Shown: piece after piece, positions 1-9,829 of the stretch
Position numbering within the stretch: the stretch's first letter is position 1
How the letters are laid out: each line of letters begins with the position of its first letter
NCBI RefSeq assembly: GCF_963678635.1
Contig: NC_087065.1
Coordinates: forward strand, 28,413,254 to 28,477,253
DNA from: Symsagittifera roscoffensis
Taxonomy: Eukaryota > Xenacoelomorpha > Acoela > Convolutidae
Length of the DNA: 64,000 bases
Direction: 5' to 3'
Notes under the pieces: model-generated
Told to the model about the DNA's origin: nothing
Database searches by the model: none
The model's input: only the letters and a program-made list of their open reading frames with translations
Position numbers and translations under genes: made by a program

Positions 1-587
1 TTTAAACTCTGGCGAGCTTAGTGTGATATTACAGTATTAACTTTTTCCAATCCTGCTAGCAAATAATGGTGCTCATTTTGGTAGCACTTCCGTTCCGAAC
101 TGTCGGATTCCAATTTATACTCGCTAAGTGGATCTGAATGCTCAGGTAATGCTTTTGTTGTTCCAATCAATAATAATTTTAATTTTTTGAAGTTTTTGTA
201 GAAGTAGTTTTCTCTAGTCAGCCCCACTCTCGAAGGTAAGGTCAAGGCCGACATTGATCACTTGCTTATCAAAAATAAATTGAGATTCCCCAAGCATGGC
301 TATGTCAGAGAATTAAAACAACTTCACACATCAGAAATTTCTCAACGAAAAATCTAGGCTACTTGGCAAAATACTACCACTATTTTCCGCCAACGAAAGT
401 AAAATTGGCCAAAAAACCAGATAAACATCTCACAGTTTTGATCCGTAAACGACTTATTTGATTAGTTGCCATCTGAACAGCAAGGTTACCGACGTCTGCC
501 AAAGTTGTTAGTTAGGACCGCGCACGACCGAATTTCTATTTAATTGCCGAGTGCTCCCTATCTTCTTTGACAAATTACAGACTATTC

Positions 588-690
588 AGAGTTAATGAAC
601 GTGGTTTAGTCCATGATATAGACCGTGGAGATTTTTTTCCAGAGTCAATGAACGTGGTTTAGTCCATGATATAGACCGAGGAGATTTTCT
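588..690. repeat. 53-bp direct tandem duplication
   Basis: The block starting at 588 is repeated at 641 with few differences. Both copies contain the run aacgtggtttagtccatgat followed by atagaccg. No coding potential is visible. Confidence 0.85.
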
Positions 691-1060
691 TAAAGTGAAG
701 TCTTATTTCTTTGCTCAGGCTCAAATTTGTTTCATTGCGATTTTAGAAATTAAGTTCATTTTCTTTGTTAAAAAGGAGGCAAACTCGAACTGAGAAAGTG
801 TAAAGGTCACAAAAAAAGCCTATTTCTAATTTCAAAAATGGATTTTTATTATCAGTTTTCCCAGCAAAGTAAAAAGTTTACCTATTGATCCAGTTTTCTC
901 AAATTGAGTTATTTTTATTAAAAAAGTGTCAAGCTTAAATTGCTCTTCGTTCTAGAAACTCAAAGCTTTAAGGCTATTTTCTCCTTTGACATTTGCAAGT
1001 CAGTTTTTTCTTTGCGTTCATTGACACTTTTCGAACTGTCGGTTGGCCATATTTTTGTTC
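690..1060. repeat. Dispersed repeat C, copy 1
   Basis: This stretch aligns by eye to 5090-5400. The shared order is a block ending tttctaatttcaaaa, then tcccagc, then tattgatccagttttctcaa, then aaaaaagtgtcaa, then an aaattgct-like block, then aaagctttaa/gagcttaaa. It is non-coding. The second copy holds the left breakpoint of the 4.4-kb triplication. Confidence 0.6.
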
Positions 1061-1511
1061 TAAGGCTGAAAACATTTGGTAAATCATGATAATTTTTTGT
1101 TAAGGCAACATTCTTTTAAAATTTGTTCACGCTCATGTTTGATTTTTCCTGGTTAAACTTTTTTACGGAATAAAATGTTACATTTTGATCCTTTATTATC
1201 CAATTGATTTTTGGTCCCTTTTTTCATAAAATTTGCTTGCGGCTCAGAAAATTTTTCAAATTGTATTTAAAAGGTGATTTTAAGTTAGGAAAATTAATTT
1301 GGTCGACTTAGAAAAAAAACTTTGAAAATCCCCTCCCCTCGAGAGAAAGTAAATCCGGATCCGCCCCCTTCTTTATCTGATTTGCTTCAATAAGCAATTG
1401 ATCTAGATTTAACTCCTGATATTAACCTAGCATGTAACTGTCTCTCTGTATGCTCATGCATTATCCCTACCCGTTTGATGTATGAGGTTCCCTTATGCCC
1501 CGCGTGTGTAG

Positions 1512-1700
1512 GTGCAAGTGCTGACTGACTCACAGCGCCATAAGTTCTCCGTCACTGCTCAGCTGAATGCCTCATATCAGCCGCAGATATCCACATCCTT
1601 CGAGGACCAGACTTCGGAACTGGCTGAGGGGAAGGAGAATGCAGGCGCAGCTATGGTTACTATATCGCCCCCACCTGAGGAGGTAGTGTATGAAGTCTAG
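1512..1700 (+). CDS. Probable KCC exon, either spliced at 1682 or ending at a stop (1698-1700)
   Basis: The open frame begins right after a 3' splice site (gtgtgtag, ending at 1511). It is GC-richer than its surroundings and encodes a polar, Ser/Glu-rich stretch from VQVLTDSQRHKFSV to SPPPEE. Two readings are possible. (1) A 5' splice site GAG|GTAGTG after 1682 gives 57 codons in phase 0, which joins in frame to the next exon at 2081. (2) Read-through adds VVYEV and a TAG at 1698-1700, with an AATAAA at 1832-1837 as a plausible poly(A) signal. I assign the exon to the KCC gene by position and phase. This part of KCC proteins is poorly conserved, so homology cannot confirm it. It could also be the last exon of another upstream gene. 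Confidence 0.5.
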   Translation: MQVLTDSQRHKFSVTAQLNASYQPQISTSFEDQTSELAEGKENAGAAMVTISPPPEEVVYEV

Positions 1701-2080
1701 CTTGTGATTGGGAGTAAAAATTGAGCATCCAGTAGTAATATTGGCTTCACCGCCATTCATAGAATTCACATTACTCTTTATTGAGTATAGGATGGCGTCT
1801 AAATTTAGTTCTTGCTGGAAGAATTTGACCGAATAAATGTTTTGGATGTTGAATTATCAGTTGTTTCTTTTTCTATATTTTGTCTGATCTCACCTATCGT
1901 TTCGTGTTCCCTGTTTTAAGAATGTTAATGTTTGAAGTTAAAAGGATATCCTAATCAAATTCATTTTCCAGCTATTTCAAGCTACCTTCGCAGCCATAAG
2001 TTGCGATTAGAGAAGCACAGAATCCGTTTTTTTGTTCATTAAGCTACTAAAAAATCGGTTAATTGAAATCAATTGTATAG

Positions 2081-2995
2081 GTAGTGAATTCGACCAGTGG
2101 TCTGTTGAAGTTCTACGTCAGAAATGAAAAAGATATAGGAAACAACAACGAGTCAGTAGTAGATGGACCAATTGCGGAGATTACTTCGTCCGAAAACAAC
2201 CACCTGCCGCCGACCTCAGAGAAGAAATCGAAGGGGATGTCGACTTCGTTCTTGGAGCCACCAGATACGGGAGCTAAATTGAAACCGTAAGTTTCTATTG
2301 CACTTTCAAACATATTGATTAACATAAAATTGTATTGTATTGAATAACGTGAATTGAATTCCCAAACAAGGTGTTCAAAACTGATTTTTTTCCCATAAAA
2401 AAACGTCTACAGGCTGTGTTGTGGAAAACATCCTTATAATTGGTGTTTTGGGTGAGCTGGGAAAACAAAATACTTAAAAACTTACTAATTTACGGTGAAA
2501 TCTCTCAGAGAAGGTCAAAATGGTATTATTTTTTCGTTTCAGAGATGAGAAGAATGTGAAGGCTATGGATGCGGCGGAGAAGTTGAACACGGTGGTGATT
2601 GAGAAGTCTTCAGAGAGCAAATTAGTGTTCATCAATTTACCCGCTCCGCCACACGTCAAAAGTCCGCAGAAGTTTTACAATTGTAAGTGAACGACTGAAG
2701 CGTGAATCAAAATTGATCTCAGCTAAAGGATTTTGAGAAAAAAGTTCTGGAAAATATTCGGTCATTTCGTTCGTCTCCTTCAATGGTCTATTTTAAAGTA
2801 CGCGTAATTAAATTGTCACAAATTGGGCCTTTTGATCGTATGTTTCGATCGGGAATTAGGCTTTTTTCCTGTATGTGAAAAATATTTCACTTTGTTTCAG
2901 ATTTCCAATTTGTGGAATCAATGATTAAGGATCTGAAGATGCCAATTGTTCTGGTGCGTGGCTCAGGAAGAGAATTCGTCACCATCTACTCATAG
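2081..2995 (+). CDS. K-Cl cotransporter (SLC12A4-7/KCC family), C-terminal exons
   Basis: Three exons are seen: 2081-2286, 2543-2682 and 2901-2995 (TAG 2993-2995). The introns of 256 and 218 bp both start gtaagt and end tttcag, and the phases (2, then 1) fit. The first exon encodes a Ser/Asn/Glu-rich linker. The second carries EKLNTVVIEKSSESKLVFIN then LPAPP, and the third ends VLVRGSGREFVTIYS. This closely matches the conserved end of KCC proteins (KLNEVI, AKLVLLNMPGPP, LLVRGGG-EVITIYS). KCCs are plasma-membrane cotransporters that carry K+ and Cl- out of the cell. This segment is the end of their cytosolic C-terminal domain. The 12 membrane segments lie upstream, outside the window. The conserved MHTAVKLN motif reads MDAAEKLN here, so the regulatory threonine is alanine. 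Family membership is firm; the subtype cannot be called. Confidence 0.9.
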
Positions 2996-3071
2996 CCTTA
3001 GTTGCTGAATTCACTAACCCCCTCCCCAAGAAATGTATAAATTTATGATCCCAAAGACTTTTCACTTTTCA

Positions 3072-3077
3072 ATTAAA
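3072..3077 (+). terminator. Candidate poly(A) signal (ATTAAA) for the KCC gene
   Basis: An ATTAAA lies 77 nt after the KCC stop codon. It is the first poly(A)-signal-like hexamer downstream of the stop. The assignment is by position only. Confidence 0.45.
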
Positions 3078-5319
3078 CTGGGGCTTGGCTACATTCAACT
3101 CACACCTTTCTTTCTTTGACTCTTTAGTGTACTAATTATATTGAGTGTTTTTTTTTATTATTGGATTGTTTTTTCTTCTGTTGTTAACTAGACAATTAAT
3201 GTAAGTGATTTAGCCAGCCGCAATTTGTTTTATTTTAGCTCCGAGTTTTGATTTTTTTCCCATAATTTCGAACTGCAAAATTCAGGCTTTTAAAATGTTT
3301 TGAAGATTTGTAGTTTTCTTACTTGGCGTTGACGTTTTCTGGCTACTGAAATATTCAAATTGTAACTGATGTCAATATCTATGCATTTGCTTTCGTTTGC
3401 ACTATTTTTGGCCATGACAAAAGGGGTTCAAACCGTTGGTTATACGACGATTTTTGTACATTTTAATTGCAATACTAACGTATTTTTTAGACGACAAGGC
3501 ACAAATTATTAATGAGCGTTCAACATTCATTTAGCCAAAAGTTGTAAAATAAACGTGGCACCCCAATAACTACTCTCCTCTCTCTAGACTTTATTATCCC
3601 TTTCCTTTAAAACGTTCTGACTTACAACCAACTCCATTAAACGCAATCACATCATAAGCAATACTTCATGGCAGTTACTTATAAAATTTTGGCAAAAAAA
3701 TGAGAGTTAATGTTTCCATTTTAAATGGGATGTTTTCGTAGCAGAACGTGTTCATAGGTCTCAGATTTCTCGAAATGTTTACTTGCTCGAGATCCTTAAG
3801 TTTCTTCCAGATAATTTATTTGAAAGAAGTTCTGCTACCGAAGTTTCATTAGAAAAAATGCAATAAAATAAACTGTGATATTTATTAGTTTCATTATCTA
3901 TTGGTGCTGATCAATTTCGCCAGTAAATTGCGTCATTTCCAGTGCAGTTTTTTTACTAGTGTCATTTCTCTTTAACCAGATGTTGCCATTTTTTCTCTTG
4001 CTTGTTTGCATTTTTGAAGTGCAACTAAGTCGTGCTAAATCACCAATGAAAATTTCAATTTGCAGGCCATATGTCTAGTTTCTGAGGGACTAAATTTTAA
4101 AGGGTTCGATTGTCGGTCCAACTATAAATAGTACTGGCATTTCCCGCGTATGTCATGGTTCGAAACCTGACGCAATCTCTCAAAAGTTATTAATTGATGA
4201 ATAAGTGATTTTTGCTTCAATTTTTTTGGAAAAGCTCGTAGAGATTGTGATGACAAGAGCCTAAAAGTAGCGACCTGATTGGTGGTCTAACCTAACCTTT
4301 GAGCAATAATACTTTCGCATTTTATGTCTGTGATTCCACTGAATGTTGTATATTTATTTAACTGAACTTCAAATACTTGCAGTACATTCTCAAGTGCAAA
4401 TACTAGAATAGAAATCTTATACACTGGTATTTTCACTGAGCTGTAAAAAAGGAAAAAGTTCTTTATGAGGAAGATCCATGATTTTTTTGCTCACAATTAC
4501 TCTTGAAGTTTTCTCGCTTGTGCTCACGGAGTGCAGCTTTGCCTTTGTGTAGATACTTATAGCTCCAAAAAATGAAAATGGAGAGTAACTTTGTATTCGG
4601 GCGGATGTGCCTAATTTTTGTTTTCCAAGAAAAATCAGGTACCATAAATAATCATCGGGATAGGTCTAGTGATATATCATTTCAAAGCCCTTAGGGTCGA
4701 GATTTGTCCCTGTATCAAAAGGAAACTGGTTTGAATTATTTAGTTGTAATTTCGAGCAACTAAAGCTGTAGCGATTGAGTAGAAAATAAATTTAACGTTT
4801 GATATCTGAAAATTGGTTCTTTAGGCGCAATTAACTTGATTTTACTAAAAAGAAAACTTGTTATGAAAGCTTGCTTGACAATAAAGTTTTTCTGAAAAAC
4901 TTCAAAATCTTTTGTTCAAAAAAGATTTTTTTCTCGAGTTTTTCAATGTTTTCGTTTGTTATTAGCCATGAACGTAGTGAATACTCTTATAAAAGTGTTG
5001 GTGATTTTTTGATGTTATTTTCTAGGAAAAAGTCCTTAAATTTGTTCACTCTCAAAATTGGTTTTTCGCAGTTTGACTTTTGGTTTCCTTTTAAGTTCAG
5101 AGAATGAACTTAAGTTAAAAGAAAAATTTCCTTTTAAGTTAAAAGAAAGGCCAACTGTTGTTTGGGTCACCAAAAAACATGATTGATTTCTAATTTCAAA
5201 AGTGGAACTTAATTTAAATATTTCCCAGCGGAATAAAAAATTGAATTATTGATCCAGTTTTCTCAATTTGATTTAATTTTATCAAAAAAGTGTCAATCGT
5301 TAATTGCTGTTGAATTTCA
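3078..5319. other. Intergenic region between KCC and the 4.4-kb triplication
   Basis: AT-rich DNA without any supported gene. The open frames (for example 4463-4645 minus and 4871-5107 plus) are short and low-complexity. From about 4440 the sequence resembles family A: a tgaaaatggagagtaactttgtattcggg block at 4571-4600 and tctagtgatatatcatttca at about 4664, in the same order as in the array at 33-57 kb. From about 5090 it is dispersed repeat C. Confidence 0.55.
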
Positions 5320-5400
5320 AAGAGCTTAAAGGGTATCTATTTTTTCTTTTAAGTTCAAAACTTGAAGTTTTTCAACAAAATAAGTCAGTAATTTTTTCTG
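5090..5400. repeat. Dispersed repeat C, copy 2 (contains the triplication breakpoint)
   Basis: Homologous by eye to 690-1060. The left edge of the first 4.4-kb unit (5320) falls inside this repeat, at cttcaaagAGCTTAAAG-like sequence. No gene. Confidence 0.6.
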
Positions 5401-7033
5401 CTTACTGATGTTCATTATCTCTTTTCCAACTGTTTGTTGGCTATTTTATCATATTAAAGTGCTTTCAGACCTAATGCTTTAATTCGAACGACATCAAAAA
5501 TGTTTCAAAAAGTTGCCCCATTGTCGAGAGAAATTGGAGTTTTAGTGCAATTTCGAGAGAGTAAAGCAAGCGATCAGAATTTTTACAGAAAGATAGGCCA
5601 TGAATTTTTAGTTTTACGCTAGTAAAATCATTTTTTAAGCTTTTTTCAGTGCGGTCCTGGAATAAAAACTTCGGACGATACAAAAAAGTATCTGCAATTT
5701 AATTGAAAAAAGTTTTTGAACTTTTTTTGAAAATTTTAAATGATTTTTTTTTTGTTTTTCTTAGTCATTTTTTGACAAAATTAATGCCCCATTTGCCTGT
5801 TTTACTGTTATTGTCGAATATGCCTAAATTCTAGCCTTTCTCAAATCCTTTCATCACACCATGCAAAAAAGACGACACTAATTTGAGAAAAATATATGTT
5901 ATTTTTTAAGACTATTGTCAGTACGTTCTGTGCTGCTTGCTCAGCAACCGGCTATCCTTGTTAAGTCTTTTCCCTTGTGATCAGCAAGAGTATTGCCATC
6001 GGATACTATTTTTTACCGTATGTAACGTTGTTCTCAGAATGATTAAAATTAGAAGTGGTAAATTTAGGTTCAGTTCGTAATGAATTCAAATTTCTTTGCA
6101 TCTCCGGCATACTTGGTCTGGTGGTAACTAAAGCGCCTGGGACGGAAAACGCCTGAGTTAAGAAGTGTTTTTTTTTCAAAGGGGAAATATAACGTTTTGA
6201 AAACAATTTCGGCTTATTGTCGCCTGCTTATGTCTTGTCGGCTTAGTTGCCATATTGTTTTTATGACCATATAAAGTTGCCAAATACAGTTGCTTTTAAT
6301 GTTCTGTTTTACCTCTGCTGTTTGCAAGCTTACTACACTTGATTTCCTATGATTTCCTTTTTCTGTTTTTTTTCCGCTTTAAAGCTTTAGTCTGCGCCAA
6401 TAATTTCGGTCTATTTTTTATCGGCTTTGTGACCAAATTTCGAGTCGTTTCAACGGAAACATATTTGTTATGCTCACCTCTGGAACGCAGAAAATGTTAA
6501 AAGTCGTAAAAGAAAAGATAGTTTCTGCTTTTTTGTTTTTTGCTTTTTTTCGGCTTGATAGGTTTCAGTCGATTTTATATCTGCTTATTCTGGGCTGTCA
6601 ATTCTTGGCTTAGTTTCAGTTGTTTTATACGAGCGAAAAAAGTTTGTGTGTGCGTGTCTGTGTTTTGAGGGCGAGAGGGACTTAAAAACTTCTTATTACT
6701 CTCGGCTTTTTCTCGGCTTTTTTTTTCATTTTTCTCGGCTTTTTTTTCTCATTTTTCTTTTTCGGGGATAGTAGAATTCGGGCTATATTATATTGACTTA
6801 GTGGTCCCAAATTGTTTCATTTGACGAGCAAATAAAGTTTTTTGACTGTTTGTGTGTTTTGAGGGTCAGGGGGCTTGTTTTTTTGGCTTAAAGGGTTTCC
6901 GAAAAGGCATTTTCGACTTGGTTACCGCTTGTATATTATCTTCCGATGCTAATTTCACATTCTATTGTCTTGGCTTGATAGAACTAGGGTTAAAAAATTA
7001 TTTTCGACTTTTTTGTTTTTCATTGCAAGTGGT

Positions 7034-7050
7034 GCGAAGCTCAGCTTCGC
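7034..7050. repeat. 17-nt perfect palindrome (8-bp stem)
   Basis: gcgaagctcagcttcgc is self-complementary around one central base. A close relative, gcgaagctccgcttcgc, lies at 7797-7813. Both are preceded by agtggt. The pair recurs in the other two units (first palindrome at 11457-11473 and 15876-15892). Weaker relatives (agtgcagctttgcc, aagcacagctttgcct) occur near 4530 and 27990. Confidence 0.8.
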
Positions 7051-7086
7051 CTCGATATGCATAAATAGTTTTTTTAAGTATCTTTT

Positions 7087-7295
7087 TGGCCATATGAGCT
7101 TTGTGTCAATTCTTGGCCTAATTTCAATTGTTTTATACGCTTCCTATTAGCAAACGTTATCAAATCGGAATATGAACTTTTTGGCTTGATTGTTTTTTTG
7201 GCCTTATGAGCTTTTAGTCAATTCTTGGCTTAGTTTCAGTTGTTTTACATGCTTCATATTAGCAACCGTTATCAAATCGGAATATGAATTTTTTG
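7087..7295. repeat. 112-bp tandem pair inside each 4.4-kb unit
   Basis: gttatcaaatcggaatatga occurs at 7156 and 7268. Both are preceded by a block containing gtcaattcttggc and ttcaattgtttta or ttcagttgtttta. A third partial block lies at about 6597-6630. The same pair recurs in the second and third 4.4-kb units. Confidence 0.75.
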
Positions 7296-9676
7296 GTATG
7301 TTTGTTTTTGGCATATCTTTTCTAATGGAATGCCCGCAAACGGGTTTTTGAGCATGTATTCATTTGAAATGGCCATATCAATTGAGTTTTTCTTCTTTCT
7401 TTCAAAACAACTCTAATTTTCTTGTTTTTTCGCTGATTGTTTTAGTTCTTTGGCTTAAATAGTTTATATGGTAATTTATCTGTTTATTTACCTCCAAATT
7501 TGTCGTTCGAAGGCCAAAAATATTTTTTTTTGCATTTGTGCTCTTGACAAACAGGAGTGTGATAAACAGGAGTTCAAGATTTTTATAGCTCAAAAGTTTT
7601 TACAGCATTTTTGAGTAATTTTTCGTCTACCCAAGTGTTGTCCGCTCAAGTACCGTTTGATGAATGGTGTTTTTCATTATTTATTTCACACTGGCAATTG
7701 TATTTCTCAGTATCTTTTTTAAAAGTGAACCACTTCGAGACAAATTTTAAAAAATGATTTTTTTCCTAGCCATTTTTTTGACGTTTCGGAAGTGGTGCGA
7801 AGCTCCGCTTCGCTCTTGTATCGAAATATGTTTTTAATGGTGCTGGAAATTTACTGACGCCAATTTGGTTTGTATCCTATTCGGTTTCCTATTTTGCTTC
7901 ATTGGGTGTAAAAGGTTCCGCTTATAATAAATTGGCTTCGACGACACATTGGGTCATTCGATGTGGTGAAATCAGTTTTTGCAGAAACTTGTGTTTCGAC
8001 TTATTTTTTCGAGTTGCAGAAATGTTTGAAGCCCAACATTTTTTAATGATGTCGTTTTATCTGGCCCAACTGGTGCTTGCCACGATTTTGTCGGCTTAGT
8101 TACCGCTGCATAAGTTTTGATTCGAAACTAATTCATTGTCTTCATTTGGCATGTTATCCTCGAAATGAACATATACAAATCGAGACAAACGAACGAAATA
8201 CGTGCTAGTCTTTTTCGACGTTTTTTAAACTTCTCTCATCTCATTTTTGTCAGCTAGCTTGCCATGCTTTGTTTGTTTGGTATCGTAGTAGTAGTGAGAA
8301 ACTCCGTTTTGTGTTTATGTACATTGTGTTAGCTATTTAAACCTTGGCTTTGAATGAATAGACTGTGATTACTCAAGAGGGCGAGCCACATTTTACATAG
8401 TGGGACCGTGAGCTGGAAGACTGGGCTCGAATCACAGGCTTTCCGTGTTCTTTATAAAGCTTATATTTTTGAAATCATCTTTCTAAATCTCTCTGCCGTT
8501 TTGAGAGCTTTAAACTGTTTCGCTGTTTCGAGAGCTACTCACGCCAATTGACAACGTCATTTATACATTTAGTTAGCTGTTTACACCCAGGTCCTGAAGT
8601 CAACTTTCAATACAGCTTTTTCCATTGATTATTATGGTCGGAACATGTTGTGATATTTGTAAGTTCATTTAGCAAAAAAGTGGAAATGGATAGAGTCGAA
8701 TTGTCTAAAAATCAATTATATTTTCTGTTTTCTTGCATGTCATGTTATTGTTGTCCCGACCATTTGAAAAATGCGGAGGAGCTTTGTATTTGGGTGTTCA
8801 GTTTTTTTTTTTGTTCCGACCATTGAAAATGGAGAGGAACTTTGTATTCGGGTATGTTAGTTTTTTTCTTTTTTTTTTGTTTTCACGCGAAGATTTCAGT
8901 GTCGAGAAAATATTCAAAATTTTTGATTTTGAATTCAATTTCGACCAGAAAACGCAATTGATTAACGTTCGTTATATGGAAGTTAAAACAACTATTTTTG
9001 TTAAAATTTTAGGCTATCAAGAAGTTTTGGGTGTTTCTTTCAGCGCGTAACGTATTTGACATAAAGATTTTAAAAGTTCAAAGAAATTTAAAAATATGGT
9101 CGGAACAATCATATTTTGTTTTGGCTTCCACCAGATTCACGCAGCAACCAGATCTCCTTGTCTTAGCTTTGGGCTTGTTTGCTTAACGTCTATGAAATGA
9201 TTGCAGCCCAAGATCTGTTTTTATGATGAAATTTAACCAACAATTTTTCGTTCAAAATCTTTATAAACATGGCATAAGTGTTATATTTTGAGAAATGAGA
9301 AGTGCTTGTGTTTTAGTACGTTGCTAGTTTTAGTAACATAATGCGCGCATTTATGTTCATTTAACTTCGCAGTTTTTTTAATCAACATATTTGCCGCTTG
9401 CCTAAAAATGTTCGTTGCTTAACCTAGGATCCGCTTACTTTTCACCCGGTAGATTGGACTCGAATCACCGTGTATCTCAGTGTTCCTTTCAAAACATATT
9501 TTTTATAATAACCTAAAGCTATATCTATTGCTCTTTGTTGCTTTGAATGCGAAGTGCAATTCGTCTGACTGCAAAAAATTATGGTGCTGTGGCATTTTCA
9601 CCGCTCCGTTCGATATTGATTTCCTACGTATTTTCATTTCGACATTTGTGAGTGTCCTGATTTTTTCAGATTATCT

Positions 9677-9829
9677 ATGACTGTGCAAATTGATCTCGAC
9701 AACCCAATTGGGTTGGGCTGTGCCTTAGAAGCTTTCATGGAAGAGCTTAAAGGGTATCTATTTTTTCTTTTAAGTTCAAAACTTGAAGTTTTTCAACAAA
9801 ATAAGTCAGTAATTTTTTCTGCTTACTGA
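9677..9829 (+). pseudogene. Truncated TBCD start, duplicate 1 (22 native codons fused to upstream repeat)
   Basis: An ATG at 9677 is preceded by the same cctgattttttcag 3' splice site and 7-nt leader as the real gene. The first 22 codons are identical to TBCD (MTVQIDLDNPIGLGC and on to AFME). After the junction the frame runs into duplicated non-coding DNA for 28 more codons and stops at TGA 9827-9829, giving a 50-residue chimeric reading frame. It lacks all HEAT-repeat sequence and cannot act as TBCD. It is a by-product of the tandem duplication. Whether it is transcribed is unknown. Confidence 0.9.

Larger units (their letters stand above)
1..1511. other. Non-coding DNA upstream of the KCC exons
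   Basis: No exon could be supported here. The only sizeable open frame (minus strand, 18-254) resembles nothing recognisable and has no exon-like base composition. The stretch carries a 53-bp direct duplication (588-690) and, at about 690-1060, a diverged copy of the dispersed repeat seen again at about 5090-5400. A pyrimidine-poor 3' splice site ends at 1511. If the exon at 1512 belongs to the KCC gene, most of this stretch is intron. Confidence 0.5.
5320..9740 (+). repeat. 4.42-kb tandem unit, copy 1 (TBCD upstream region plus first 22 codons)
   Basis: First of three head-to-tail units, length 4421 bp. It starts at the aag of aagagcttaaaggg (5320) and ends in TBCD codon 21 (gctttcatgg, 9740). 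Apart from its last 64 bases (the TBCD start at 9677) it is non-coding. It holds family A-like sequence (5460-5960), a 112-bp tandem pair (about 7087-7295), two 17-nt palindromes (7034-7050, 7797-7813) and a tRNA-like fragment (about 8380-8450). It differs from copies 2 and 3 at only a few bases (for example G at 8579 where the others have A) and in poly-T lengths. Confidence 0.95.

Noticed and set aside
18-254. 78-codon minus-strand open frame at the left edge
   Set aside because: No recognisable family, low-complexity K/L-rich start, and no splice or composition support.
1572-1769. Minus-strand open frame opposite the first KCC exon
   Set aside because: A shadow of the plus-strand exon, which has splice sites and protein-like composition.
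4155-4175. Perfect B box ggttcgaaacc
   Set aside because: No A box at suitable distance and no cloverleaf, so not called as a tRNA or SINE.
8380-8450. tRNA-like stretch with gggctcgaatcacagg in each 4.4-kb unit, and a relative near 9450
   Set aside because: Only the B-box side is convincing. Mentioned within the unit but not called as a separate element.
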